Origin: JACKBK01 sp963707275
GTDB lineage: Bacteria; Chloroflexota; Anaerolineae; JAAEKA01
Assembly: GCA_963707275.1 (NCBI GenBank)
Contig: CAVPPH010000003.1
Location: 620,001 to 684,000, forward strand
Length of the DNA stretch: 64,000 bases
Direction of reading: 5' to 3'
Part shown: in pieces, positions 35,441 through 45,076 of the stretch
Numbering within the stretch: position 1 is the stretch's first letter
How the letters are laid out: each line of letters opens with the position of its first letter
Notes under the pieces: model-generated
The model's input: the letters and a program-made list of their open reading frames with translations, nothing else
What the model was told of the DNA's origin: nothing
Database searches by the model: none
Made by a program: the position numbers and the translations under genes

Positions 35441-38071
35441 ATGAACGCCTTCACCAAGCTATTGGGTATCGTGATAGCAGTGCTGATTGCAGTCCTGGCC
35501 GCGTTTACCCAACCGCGCGCGGTTCAGGCCGACGCCTGCACGCCTATAACGGCGAGCGAACTCTGTGTCAACGCGCCGGCCGGCGCGCCGGCCGGCCAGT
35601 GCCAGCAGTTGGCGACCTATCTGGTCGATTTCCAGCAGGTCGCCTGCGGACTTGGCCTGCCCGATCCCAACTATTACCCCAACTACGCGGCGATTCTGAC
35701 TTACGCCAGCGGCAATCGTGGTCCGGATCTGCTGGGCCAGTGGAGTATGCAAAGCGTCGAGGTCGAGTTAGATCGTCTGACAGAAATGGGCGTGAACAGC
35801 GTCGGCATCAACATCGGCTACCCGCTCCTGACGCCGGCATTTCATGCCTATCTGAACAGCATCAACAGCAACTACACCTGGACTGTCGATGAGTACGTCG
35901 ACTTCTATGTGCAGGTGATTGCCAAAGCGCACGCTCGCGGCCTCAGAGTACACATCGAACAAGGCATCATGTTGCGGGATTTTGCAACACTGGATCCGCA
36001 CCCCTATTTCGATGCCATCAGGACCCTGGAGCCGACCGCTGCCCGCGAACGGTACTGGCAAGAGATGGCACAAGAAAGCTATCTCATCCTGACCGAGCTT
36101 GCCCCGGATTCCCTGAGTCTGGTGGGTGAGCCTGAAACGGCAAACGAGGCCATTGGTCTGATTCAGGGCGAACCGCTGGCAACGCCGACACAGTGGCGCG
36201 ACTACGTCGACTATGCGATCAGCCTGTTCCCTGCGCATAGTGTCAGACTGGGCGCGGGCGCGGGCGTCTGGGAAGCAGAGGAACTTATCCAGCTTTTCGC
36301 TGACATGCCGGCGCTGGATTTTATCGACCTTCACATCTTCCCCGCGAAAAGTCTGGCGACCGATTATTTTGCGACGGTGATTGCCAGAGCCGACCTGGTG
36401 AACTCAATCGACCCCAGCAAGAAAATCACTCTGGGGCAGGCATGGCTCTACAAAGCCACGGCAGATGAGCTCGGTTTGGTGGGTGTTATCTCGCCGGAAG
36501 TTCTCTCGCGTGACGTGTTCAGCTACTGGCAGCCGCTGGATTCCAAGTTTATTGAGCTGTTCAGCCGCGTTTCACAGGCCAAGCAGTTCGAGACATACAT
36601 TCCCTGGGGAACCTGGTATTTCTTCTCGTATCTGGATTACAGCCAGGCGGCCGGCATGACACCCGCAGAACGTAACCTGAGCAACCAGGTCGCCGCGTAC
36701 AACAATATGTTGAACGGCTTGACGACTGGGACGGGCGACGCGTATGAAGCCATCACCACCGCTAGCAACATCCTGGTAGTTACAGGCATCAGCCCGAACC
36801 ATGGGCCCCAGTCCGGCCCCGGTGCCACCCAAAGCGTCACCATCAGCGGCAAGAACTTCACGCCCGGCAGCAACACGGTCGTGAAGTTCGGCGGCGCGGC
36901 GGCCACTAACGTCGTGGTGGTCAGCGACACCACCATCACAGCCACTTCGCCGGCGGGCGTTGGTGTTGTCGGGATCACCGTCCAAAGCCCGGATGGACGC
37001 ATCCGCACCAAACCCAACGCCTACACCTACGACGTGCCGCCTGTGATCAGCCTGATTACACCCAACAGCGGCAAGGAAACCGGCGGCTCGTTCGTCAGGA
37101 TCGACGGCCAGAACTTCGTTGCCGGGTCGACCAACACGCAGGTCCATTTCGGCGGCATTTCGGCGACTCAAATCACAGTCTATGCCACGGCGATAACCGC
37201 CTACGCGCCGGCCGGCTTCGGGCTGGGAACCGTTGACGTGACGGTGACGAACCCGGACCAGCAGACAGCCGTGCTGGCCGGCGGCTACACCTTCGTGCCG
37301 CCGCCAACCGTGCTATCGGTGTCGCCAAACACAGGCACATCCAACGGCGGGACGCTGGTGACCATCACCGGCCGCGGCTTTTTCCCCGGTACTCCCGGTA
37401 CCAGAGTGGCAATCGGCCAGCTCGAAGCCACCGGCGTCAATGTGCTCAGCGACACGCAGATCCAGGTCATCACGCCCATGGGCAACGGCACTGGCAAAGT
37501 GTTGGTGATGAACCCCGATTACCAGACCGGCCAGTTGCTGAACGCTTACACATTCGTCTATCCTCCCACAATCATGCAGGGCATCCCGACGATTGGCCCG
37601 CTGACCGGCGGGAACACGGTCTGGCTGGGCGGCTACGGCTTCCAGCAAGGCACAACCGTCAAGTTCGGCTCGACCCCAGCCACCATCCAGTCGATCACAG
37701 CTAACCTGATCACCCTGACCGCGCCTCCCGGAAGCGGGCAGGTTCAGATCAGAGTCACCAACCCGGATGGGCAACAAGGTACCACGCCATATACTTACAG
37801 CGCAACGCCGCCGCCCGTCGTTGTTCTGTTGTCACCTACTCATGGACCGGCCAGCGGCGGCACACGCGTCTACATCTACGGCCAGAACTTCGTGCCGGGA
37901 TCTACCAACACCACGGTCAAGTTTGGCACGCAGCCGGCACTGTCCAAGCAGGTTCTCACGTCAAACTGGATTCAGGCCGACGCGCCGCCTGGCACAGGCA
38001 GTGTACGCATCACCGTGACCAATCCCGACGGCCAGTCGGTCGTGTCAACGGGGTCGTATTTGTACGAGTGA
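35441..38071 (+). CDS. Secreted glycoside-hydrolase-like protein with five IPT/TIG domains
   Basis: 876 aa. Signal peptide LLGIVIAVLIAVLAAFTQ, then a TIM-barrel-like domain (about residues 80-430): LDRLTEMGVNSVGINIGYPL, ARGLRVHIEQGIMLRDF, SLSLVGEPETANEAI (possible acid/base Glu), LDFIDLHIFPAKS, ITLGQAWLYK, TYIPWGTWYFFSYL. Then five tandem IPT/TIG beta domains (about 445-530, 531-617, 618-705, 706-785, 786-876), each with SPxxG...GG...VxIxGxxF and a TITAxxPxGxG-type strand. Start 35441 preceded by AGGAG. Probably an extracellular carbohydrate-active or adhesion protein; catalytic class not assigned. Confidence 0.75.
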   Translation: MNAFTKLLGIVIAVLIAVLAAFTQPRAVQADACTPITASELCVNAPAGAPAGQCQQLATYLVDFQQVACGLGLPDPNYYPNYAAILTYASGNRGPDLLGQWSMQSVEVELDRLTEMGVNSVGINIGYPLLTPAFHAYLNSINSNYTWTVDEYVDFYVQVIAKAHARGLRVHIEQGIMLRDFATLDPHPYFDAIRTLEPTAARERYWQEMAQESYLILTELAPDSLSLVGEPETANEAIGLIQGEPLATPTQWRDYVDYAISLFPAHSVRLGAGAGVWEAEELIQLFADMPALDFIDLHIFPAKSLATDYFATVIARADLVNSIDPSKKITLGQAWLYKATADELGLVGVISPEVLSRDVFSYWQPLDSKFIELFSRVSQAKQFETYIPWGTWYFFSYLDYSQAAGMTPAERNLSNQVAAYNNMLNGLTTGTGDAYEAITTASNILVVTGISPNHGPQSGPGATQSVTISGKNFTPGSNTVVKFGGAAATNVVVVSDTTITATSPAGVGVVGITVQSPDGRIRTKPNAYTYDVPPVISLITPNSGKETGGSFVRIDGQNFVAGSTNTQVHFGGISATQITVYATAITAYAPAGFGLGTVDVTVTNPDQQTAVLAGGYTFVPPPTVLSVSPNTGTSNGGTLVTITGRGFFPGTPGTRVAIGQLEATGVNVLSDTQIQVITPMGNGTGKVLVMNPDYQTGQLLNAYTFVYPPTIMQGIPTIGPLTGGNTVWLGGYGFQQGTTVKFGSTPATIQSITANLITLTAPPGSGQVQIRVTNPDGQQGTTPYTYSATPPPVVVLLSPTHGPASGGTRVYIYGQNFVPGSTNTTVKFGTQPALSKQVLTSNWIQADAPPGTGSVRITVTNPDGQSVVSTGSYLYE

Positions 38072-38185
38072 GGTTGGGGGTAAAGAGAGTATGCGTAACT
38101 GACAAGTAGTCAGAAGCACAGACTGCCAACACAAGAGCCGTGCCACGTTACTTTCCATCCGTGGAACGTTCACAGCAGGCGCCAC

Positions 38186-38226
38186 AAAGCCAGGTCGTCA
38201 CGAGGAGCCGTCGGCGGCCTGGCTTT
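38186..38226. terminator. Bidirectional terminator overlapping the terC stop
   Basis: AAAGCCAGG (38186-38194) pairs with CCTGGCTTT (38218-38226); T and A runs on both sides. It lies between the convergent IPT/TIG gene and terC, with the terC stop inside the loop. Confidence 0.55.
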
Positions 38227-39238
38227 GTTCGTTTTTTGCGACCGGAGCGTCGACGGACACCACCGAAGCATCGACGGTAGCTGCTGCCGCCGGGGTTTGT
38301 TGACCAAAGTTGGCTACAGGGCGCATGAGCCACCGGAACAGAGGAGCCAGCCAGCCAAAGACCTTGCGCGCCAGCCAGCCGAACGGACGCAGGATGAGGT
38401 CGATGATGTCGTTCACGATCACCATGAAGCGCCCGACCAGATGAAAAATCGGCCGGAAGATTTGCTGCAAGATGAATGAGTGTGCATACAACACAGCCAG
38501 ACCGAGAATTGCCACCGACGTGGCGAACTGGATCCACTCGAAGTTGTTTTCGATGAACGCCGGATAGGTGTACAGGTGCAGTTGATCCATGAAGATGTCT
38601 TCTGTGAACAGACGCAGACCAATGACTAGCACCAGCACGTAAGCGGCTGGGGCAAGGATCGGCTCGCGTCTGATCATCTTGGTGAAGATCCCGGCTGCGA
38701 AGCGCATGGTCACAATGCCCAGCGCGACGCCCAACATCACCACCCACAGCTCCTCCGACAGCGTCACCGCCACCACGACGTTGTCCAGACTGAACGCGAG
38801 GTCGGCCAGTTCCACAGCCAGCACGACGCTCCAGAAGGTCCCCGCGGCGGATCTGGGAGCCACCAAGTCATCAGAATGATCTTCGGGCGTCATATCTGCA
38901 TAGGCTGGCAGGTGGCTGAACGCCAGTTTCATCAGGTAAAGCGCGCCGATCAGCCGCAGCCACAGGTTCTGGATGATGAAGCTGGCAATGAACAGCATCA
39001 GCGCCCGGCCGAGATACGCGCCCAACAAACCGACCTTCAGCGCGGCCGCCTGCTGGTTGCCGAATACCCGGTCGGTGAAGCCCTGCAGGAACTGCAGCCC
39101 CTTGGGATACGGCACCGGCTTGTCGTCAGGCAGCACAGACACCATCGCCCCCAGGACAGCGGCGTTGTCGATGGAAAGAATGCCTTCCAAAAAGATCAAC
39201 TGAACGATGATAGTAAGTAACGAGAGATCGAGTTGCAT
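38198..39238 (-). CDS. TerC family integral membrane protein
   Basis: 346 aa, about eight to nine membrane helices. The duplicated acidic signature of the family is present: FLEGILSIDNAAVLGAMVSV near the N-terminus and ELADLAFSLDNVVVAVTLSE in the middle. These are thought to bind the metal in TerC/Alx/MeeF-type proteins, which act in Mn(II) export or metallation of exported enzymes, and in tellurite resistance. A C-terminal soluble Ala/Val-rich tail follows. Start 39238; a clear promoter lies 83 nt upstream. I checked the leader for a yybP-ykoY Mn riboswitch and do not see one. Confidence 0.85.
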   Translation of the reverse strand: MQLDLSLLTIIVQLIFLEGILSIDNAAVLGAMVSVLPDDKPVPYPKGLQFLQGFTDRVFGNQQAAALKVGLLGAYLGRALMLFIASFIIQNLWLRLIGALYLMKLAFSHLPAYADMTPEDHSDDLVAPRSAAGTFWSVVLAVELADLAFSLDNVVVAVTLSEELWVVMLGVALGIVTMRFAAGIFTKMIRREPILAPAAYVLVLVIGLRLFTEDIFMDQLHLYTYPAFIENNFEWIQFATSVAILGLAVLYAHSFILQQIFRPIFHLVGRFMVIVNDIIDLILRPFGWLARKVFGWLAPLFRWLMRPVANFGQQTPAAAATVDASVVSVDAPVAKNEQSQAADGSS

Positions 39239-39320
39239 GTAGGTTTCCAAAGCGCCCTGGGTTAAGCGAGCTGTTCCCGCGCAATGGGATAACAGGACAA
39301 AGGAGGCGTGAGTTTGAAGG

Positions 39321-39349
39321 ATTATACCGGTACTCAATCAAAACATCAA
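39321..39349 (-). promoter_or_regulatory. terC promoter
   Basis: Minus strand TTGATG (39344-39349), 17 bp, TATAAT (39321-39326). The -35 lies 11 bp from the foldback element boundary. Confidence 0.7.
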
Positions 39350-39359
39350 GGGAGTGCAA

Positions 39360-39607
39360 CATGATTCTGGCTGGTAGTAGGCGCTTATGAAAGTTAAGAA
39401 AATAAACCGGCAATTGCATCGTGACGCTCGCCGGAGGCTGAAAGCCGTCCGGCTACAACGTGGAAGGCCCTACGGGCCTGATTTCCAGCCCTGAAAGGGC
39501 TTCCACCTCGTAGCCCGATCCGTTTTACGGTCGGGCGAGCCTCACTGGACGATTACCGGGTTAAATTCTTAAGGTTCATCAGCGCCTACTACCAGCCAGA
39601 ATCATGG
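39360..39607. mobile_element. Foldback MITE-like element with about 54-bp terminal inverted repeats
   Basis: Left TIR 39360-39414 starts CATGATTCTGGCTGGTAGTA; right TIR 39552-39607 is its reverse complement with the outer 26 bp identical except for the edge, and scattered mismatches further in (both continue GGCGCT, TTAAGAA, CCGG). The core (39437-39540) is a diverged copy of the 109-bp repeat found in tandem at 13003-13220. No transposase. It sits between the divergent terC and M3 peptidase genes. Confidence 0.75.
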
Positions 39608-39706
39608 CTTGCCTGCTGCGATTTGTCCCCGCTTCCGGAGTCGCAGTACAATTGTTCGGTGCAAGCTACACCACGAACTCCTCGCAGAAAGGGAAACGAG
39701 ACAACG

Positions 39707-41404
39707 ATGTCTACCAACGGCCATTACCCACAGGTCGATCCACTCGAGTGGGACACTATAGAACCACATGTTGACGCACTACTGGACGCTGAAATCAACC
39801 CCAGATCAGCGCCTGAATGGGTGCAACGCTGGAGCAACCTGAACGCAGTATTGCAGGAAGCAGGCGCGCGCATCTACCGCTCCGTGACCGAAAACACCGC
39901 GGACGAGGCTGCCGAGCAACGCTTCAACCGCTTCGTCGAGGTAATCCTGCCACAGGTACGCGTCGCGGAACAGGCGCTCAAGCAGAAGCTGCTGGCCGCC
40001 GCGGATGGCGCGCCTGCGGATGACACCGCCCTGCTGATGCGACGCTTCCGCACCGAGACGGACATCTTCCGCGATGAAAACGTCGCCATCGAGAGCAAAC
40101 TGGATCTGCTGGGCAACCAATACAACAAGATTGCGGGCGGGATGACCGTCCAATGGCAAGGCGAGGAAATCACGATTCCTCGCGCCCACAGCCTGCTGGA
40201 AGAGCCGGACCGCGAGACCAGGCAACGTGTCTGGAGGGGTATCATGGACTGCTTCCTGGCACAGCGCGATCCGCTGAACAACCTTTATCTGGAGATGCTG
40301 CCGCTGCGACGTCAACTGGCTGCCAATGCCGGGTTCGCCAATTACCGCGACATCCGCTGGCTACAGCTCAGCCGCTTCGACTACACGCCCGCCGACTGCT
40401 TCACCTTCCACGATGCGATCGAGGCAGAGGTCGTCCCTGTGGCGACTTAGATCTACCGCGACCTGCAAGACAAGCTGGGCATCGACAGCATGCGCCCGTG
40501 GGACGTAGACGCCGACCCGCACGGCCAGCCGCTGCGCCCGTTCAGTGATGTCTCCGACCTGGAAGCGGGCGCGCAGCGCATCTTCGATCAGGTTGATCCG
40601 CAGCTTGGCAGCCACTTCCGAGCGATGCGCGACGACTACCTCGATCTCGCGTCACGCGCCAACAAGGCGCCCGGCGGCTACTGCAGCAGCTTTCCGGTCA
40701 GCGGCCACCCGTACATCTTCATGAACGCCGTCGGTACCCACGACAACCTGACCACGCTGCTGCACGAAGGTGGACACGCCTTCCACTTCATGGAGTTGCA
40801 GCGACAACAGCCGCTGATTTGGAACCAGGACGGGCCGATGGAGTTCTGCGAGGTTGCCTCTATGTCCATGGAACTGCTCAGCGCGCCCTACCTGGCGCGC
40901 GACAAAGGCGGCTTCTACAGCGACGCCGAGGCCCGCCGCGCCTATGCCGATCAACTGCGCAAGACGGTGCTCTTCTTCCCCTACATGGCGGTGGTGGACG
41001 CTTTCCAGCATTGGGTCTACGCCGAAGCGCCGCAACCGGTGACAGCCGCGGACATGGATCGCCGCTGGCGCGAACTGACCGACCGCTTCATGCCCGGCGT
41101 CAACTGGGTTGGCCTGCAAACGGAGCAGGAGACCGGTTGGCATCGCAAGGAGCACATCTTCGAAGCGCCGTTCTACTACATCGAGTACGGCCTGGCGCAG
41201 CTTGGCGCGCTACAGGTCTGGCGCAACGCATTGCGGGACCAGCAGCAGTCGGTGGCCGACTATCGCGCCGCGCTTGCGCTGGGCTATACCCGGTCGCTGC
41301 CTGAGTTGTTCACGGCCGCCGGCGCACACTTCGCTTTCGACCGCAAGATGGTGGGTCAACTGATGGCGTTGATCCAGGAACAATTGGCTGTACTGGATGC
41401 CTGA
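39707..41404 (+). CDS. M3 family oligoendopeptidase with an in-frame TAG at codon 248
   Basis: Zinc metallopeptidase of the PepF/thimet type. N-terminal region DPLEWDTIEPHVDALLDAEI and RFRTETDIFRDENVAIESKL. Catalytic HEGGH at codons 353-357 (LLHEGGHAFHFME) with the downstream Glu ligand in GPMEFCEVASMSMELL; substrate motif YYIEYGLAQLGALQ. Frame is continuous for 565 sense codons except TAG at 40448-40450; sequence resumes immediately in the same frame (IYRDLQDKLGIDSMRPWDVD). A single CAG-to-TAG or similar change explains it. Either a nonsense mutation, a base error or (least likely) readthrough. Start 39707. Confidence 0.85.
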
Positions 41405-41413
41405 CGGCTGCAT

Positions 41414-41446
41414 GGTGACAGTCACTTTCGGAAAGTGACTGTCACC
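41414..41446. repeat. Perfect inverted repeat with CGG centre
   Basis: GGTGACAGTCACTTT and complement around CGG, 10 bp after the M3 peptidase stop and 13 bp before the amidase start. One-base arm variant of 11205-11239. Confidence 0.7.
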
Positions 41447-41458
41447 TGAGACCTCCCC

Positions 41459-42196
41459 GTGGCCCGTAAATCTTCCCCAAAGAAAAAGTCAAAGCGCGGC
41501 ACGGCTACGCGCCAGCGGCAGCTAGAACGCTTCCAGCGGCGCTTGCTGTTGCTATTGCTCGCGGTAGTCGCGGTCATCGGGCTGGCTACGTGGGCGGGTG
41601 GACAACGCAGCCAGGCCGAGCGTTGGCTGGGCGACTGGCTCAATCGGTCAGAAGCGACCGGCGCAGTGTCGGGGCGGCGCATCGGCATTCTGGTCGGCCA
41701 CAAGGACTTCGACTTAGGCGCGATCTGCGAGGACGGCCTCAGCGAGGGCGAAACGGTTCAACGCATCGCGGAGCGCACCGCCGACCGGCTGCGCCGACTG
41801 GGCGCGGAGGTGGATCTGCTGGCGGAATACGACGACCGGCTGAACGGCCTCGAGGCCGACGTGCTGGTCTCCATCCACGCCGACTCGTGCATCGACCGCA
41901 GCGGCTACAAGGTGGCGCGCTCGGAAACCAGCCTCATCCCCGACGTGGAAGATCGACTGGTCGGCTGCCTGATGCAGGACTACAGCGAATCTACCGAGCT
42001 AACGTTCGACTCGACTACGATTACCGAGGACATGACACAATACCACGCGTTCAAACGTGTGGCTCCCCAAACCCCCGCAGCTATCATCGAAGTTGGTTTC
42101 CTGGGCGGCGACGCCGGCCTGATCGTGCGCCAGCCGGAGTTGCCGGCCCGAGGCATCGCGAACGGGATCGTATGTTTTCTGGAGGGGACGCCATGA
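41459..42196 (+). CDS. N-acetylmuramoyl-L-alanine amidase (Amidase_3)
   Basis: 245 aa, GTG start. A basic N-terminus, one membrane helix (residues 26-42) and a catalytic domain: RRIGILVGHKDFDLGAICED (first zinc His), GLSEGETVQRIAERTADRLR (Glu), DVLVSIHADSCID (second His), AAIIEVGFLGGDAGL (catalytic Glu). Cleaves the lactyl-peptide bond of peptidoglycan outside the membrane. The usual DPGHGG start is replaced by VGHKD, a known variant pattern in short amidases. The start lies right after the inverted repeat. Confidence 0.8.
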   Translation: MARKSSPKKKSKRGTATRQRQLERFQRRLLLLLLAVVAVIGLATWAGGQRSQAERWLGDWLNRSEATGAVSGRRIGILVGHKDFDLGAICEDGLSEGETVQRIAERTADRLRRLGAEVDLLAEYDDRLNGLEADVLVSIHADSCIDRSGYKVARSETSLIPDVEDRLVGCLMQDYSESTELTFDSTTITEDMTQYHAFKRVAPQTPAAIIEVGFLGGDAGLIVRQPELPARGIANGIVCFLEGTP

Positions 42197-42257
42197 ATGA
42201 ATTCACGCCCCGCCAAGCCAAAACATGCTGAAGCAAGCTGCCGGGATGCAGACCTCC

Positions 42258-42282
42258 GCAGCCTGCTTGCAGCAGGCTTTCT
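42258..42282. terminator. Terminator between convergent amidase and Wzz-like genes
   Basis: AGCCTGC (42260-42266) TTGCA GCAGGCT (42272-42278) followed by TTCTCT on the plus strand. Confidence 0.5.
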
Positions 42283-42297
42283 CTGCAGACGCCGGAT

Positions 42298-43564
42298 TCA
42301 TCCGGTGGATCGCACGTTACCCGGCCGCGCCAACTCCAGCAACAGCACCACCACCACAGCCAGCAGCAGGCTCACCAGCCCGGCCAGCAGGATCAGACGT
42401 AACACGGGCGGGTTGGCCGGCGCGCTGGGCAGGAAGGCCGGTTCGACCACCTGTAACGCGCCCACGTCGCGACTTCTGGCTCTCCTTGAGCCGCGCCTCG
42501 ACCGCCTTGGCGCGCAGGAACTCCCGGTCGCCCTGAGCGTTAGCCACCGCGCTCACCAGCCCGTTGTACTCGCTGCTCAGGCCAATCAGTTGCGTCAGAT
42601 CCGCGCTGCGCTGGCTGATCAGCGCCTCGTCCTCAGCGATCACAGCTCGCAGCGCGGCCGCCGTCGCCAGTTGCTCGCGTTCCGCCGACCGGTAGCCGTT
42701 GATCTCGGTGCGCAAGCCGGCAACCATTTCCTGTAACCGGTCTATCTCCGCCAGACCAATCGCATCGCCTTCGACGGTGTCGCTGATGACTGTCGTCAGC
42801 GTCGCCTCGGCGGCTGTCAGGTCGTCTTCGCCGTCAGCGGCGTACTGGGTGTATTGCTTGGCCAGCGCGTCTGCCTGCCGTGCATCCACCAGCGCGGCAT
42901 CGCGACGGCTTTCCAGGTCGCGCAACACGTCCTGCACCGCGTTGATCTCGCGCGGCAGGTCGCCGACGTTGTGCTCCAGTTGGAACTGCAAGAGTGCGTC
43001 CTGCGCGGCGGTGACGGTCTTGGCTTGCTCTGCCGCCTCGCTCTGGATGAACTGGCCGGCCGCGGCTGCCGGCCGCGCGGTCAGCTCGTTGTAATAGGCC
43101 AGCGCGTTCTCGACGTGCTTGTTGAGCGCGTCCATGGCCTCCTGCGGCGAACTGCCCTCGTAGGAGACGGAAACGAAATCGCCGGCCTGGGTCGTTTCGA
43201 GACCGGCCAGCAGATCATCGGCGCTGATGCTCAGTCCGAGATCGTTGATGGTGCGCCAGGCGACCAGCGAACTGCGCAGCACATCGTTGAAGTTGGCCTG
43301 AGTGACGGCGATCTGATCGGTGGCCGCGCCGACATTCAGGCGCGTGTAGAGCGTGACGTCTTGCGCATCCAGCGCTTGCGCCTGCATACGCAGCGACGAG
43401 CGATAGACCGGCGCGGCTGTCAGCGCAACGGCAGCGGTCACCGCGACCGCGCCGACAACGAACAGCGCGATGATCCACCAGCGCCGCCGCAATATCGCCA
43501 CAATCGAGCGTCCGCCCTGTTCGGCAGGTTCGGTTATCTCAACAGATTGGTTTGTTTGGTCCAT
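42298..43564 (-). CDS. Wzz-like polysaccharide chain-length / co-polymerase protein (one frame change)
   Basis: About 420 aa. N-terminal cytoplasmic piece then membrane helix (WWIIALFVVGAVAVTAAVAL), a long extracytoplasmic domain with coiled-coil character (about 165-350: SEAAEQAKTVTAAQDALLQF, EIDRLQEMVAGLRTEINGYR). After a frame change near 42455 a second helix follows (LRLILLAGLVSLLLAVVVVL). Both helices bracket the domain as in Wzz/PCP-2a proteins, but no kinase domain is fused. Upstream gene of a three-gene polysaccharide cluster read in the opposite order (methyltransferase, flippase, Wzz). Confidence 0.75.
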
Positions 43565-43577
43565 TTTTCCTTGTCCG

Positions 43578-43611
43578 AGCGGTTCGACTTTTTCGGGAAA
43601 GTCGAACCGCT
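43578..43611. repeat. Inverted repeat between the flippase and Wzz-like genes
   Basis: AGCGGTTCGACTTT (43578-43591) and its complement (43598-43611) around TTCGGG. It covers the end of the flippase stop region. Confidence 0.65.
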
Positions 43612-45076
43612 ATGCGCCCTGCGAGCGGTTGTTTTTCAGCCAGACAAGCAGCTTCGTGCCTTCCGTGCGCACCTGCTTGTCGCGCCACCACAGCAGCAAT
43701 CCATAGACCACCACCACGATCACGCCGGCGATTGCCAGCGCGGCAACGGGCCATGTACCCAGGGATAGTAACACCTGTTCCGCTCCGTAGCCAATCCCGG
43801 CGGCTACCAGTGAATACACGAACAGGGGCGTCAGCAGGCGGACGTAGGTCGCCGGGCGTCCTTCTACGATCTTGTCCACCATGTGCGCGGAGATGGCGAA
43901 ATCCACGATGGCCACGGCCACCGAAAGCACGCAGACGCCGATCAGCCCGCCCCAGCGAATGGCCGGATAGAGCAGCGCTGTCATGGTGATCAGTCGCCAG
44001 AGGGCGATGCTGGACAGCCATTGCGGCTTGCCGCCCGACTGGAAAATGATGCCCATGTTGGCGGCGATGGAGCGGATCAGCCCGTAGATCGCCAGGATCT
44101 GCATCGGCACGATCGCCGGCGCCCACTTGTCGGTCAGCAGCACGGTGACGAACGCTTTGGCAAAGACGATGGTAACGATGGCAATCGGCATTGCAACCAG
44201 CGCCACCCGATGCATAACCTCGAAGTACGCCTTGCGCATCCGTGCCACGTCGGTCTGCATCTGGCTGAAGGCCGGGAACGTAACCCGCGTCACCAGCCGG
44301 GTGATGTTGGTCGCAGGCGTGTTGGAGATGCTGTAGGCCATGCCGTAATAGCCCAGCGCGGCGTCGCCCAGCATCCGTCCGACGAACAGGTCATCGACAT
44401 TGGTGACGCCGAAGATCAACACCTGGCTGGCAGCGATATGCTTGCCGTAGCCAAACAGCTCGCGGAACAGTCTCATCTCAAACTGTAGGCGGGGCCGCCA
44501 GGGTGAGACGATGAACATCACAATCGTCGTCACCGAAGAGTTGATCAGCTCGCCGGCCACCAGCGCCCAGATGTTCCAGCCTGCCAACGCCAGCAGCACC
44601 GCGCCCAGGTTGCCGACCAGCGAGCCGACGAACTCTGGGATCACCTTCTTGCGAAAGTCCAGATCCTTGAACAGCAGCGTGTAGGGCACGCGACTGACGC
44701 TGCTGATGACAATCGTCAGCGCCAGCACGCGCAGCACCGGCGTCACCTGGGGGTTGCGAAAAAACTGCGCCACCAGCGGCGCCAGGATAAACGCCACCAT
44801 GTATAGCATCACGCTGCTGGCGATCACTGTCCAGTGCGCGGTGTTGGCGGCCGCGTCTACGTCGGACTGGCGGTAGATCAGCGCCGAACTGAAGCCCAGC
44901 TCCTGCAAGAACACCAGCGAGTTGATCGCCAGCATCGCGATAGCCAGCAGCCCGAAGAACTCAGGCGCCAGCAGCCGCGCCAGCACCAGACTGACCAGGA
45001 AGCCGACGCCGCGGTTGACCAGCATCGCGCCGCCTTCCCAAAAGACGCCGCGCGAAACCTTACCGCGCAGGGTCAC
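43610..45076 (-). CDS. Lipopolysaccharide/exopolysaccharide flippase (MOP superfamily, Wzx-like)
   Basis: 488 aa, about 12-14 membrane helices, clean frame. SRGVFWEGGAMLVNRGVGFL, SLVLARLLAPEFFGLLAIAM, LQELGFSSALIYRQ and NVDDLFVGRMLGDAALGYYG are signatures of the PST/MATE-like oligosaccharide flippases. Moves lipid-linked glycan across the cytoplasmic membrane. The ATG overlaps the methyltransferase stop by 4 bp and Wzz lies 45 bp downstream. No glycosyltransferases are in the cluster within the window. Confidence 0.88.
   Translation of the reverse strand: MTLRGKVSRGVFWEGGAMLVNRGVGFLVSLVLARLLAPEFFGLLAIAMLAINSLVFLQELGFSSALIYRQSDVDAAANTAHWTVIASSVMLYMVAFILAPLVAQFFRNPQVTPVLRVLALTIVISSVSRVPYTLLFKDLDFRKKVIPEFVGSLVGNLGAVLLALAGWNIWALVAGELINSSVTTIVMFIVSPWRPRLQFEMRLFRELFGYGKHIAASQVLIFGVTNVDDLFVGRMLGDAALGYYGMAYSISNTPATNITRLVTRVTFPAFSQMQTDVARMRKAYFEVMHRVALVAMPIAIVTIVFAKAFVTVLLTDKWAPAIVPMQILAIYGLIRSIAANMGIIFQSGGKPQWLSSIALWRLITMTALLYPAIRWGGLIGVCVLSVAVAIVDFAISAHMVDKIVEGRPATYVRLLTPLFVYSLVAAGIGYGAEQVLLSLGTWPVAALAIAGVIVVVVYGLLLWWRDKQVRTEGTKLLVWLKNNRSQGA

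Noticed and set aside
39239..39320. yybP-ykoY manganese riboswitch before terC
   Set aside because: TerC genes often have one, but the 80-nt leader lacks the conserved core and is too short for the fold.
40448..40450. Pyrrolysine or stop-codon reassignment at the M3 peptidase TAG
   Set aside because: Other genes in the window end with TAG (for example the membrane fusion protein at 58358-58360), there is no downstream insertion element, and the residue is not at a functional site.
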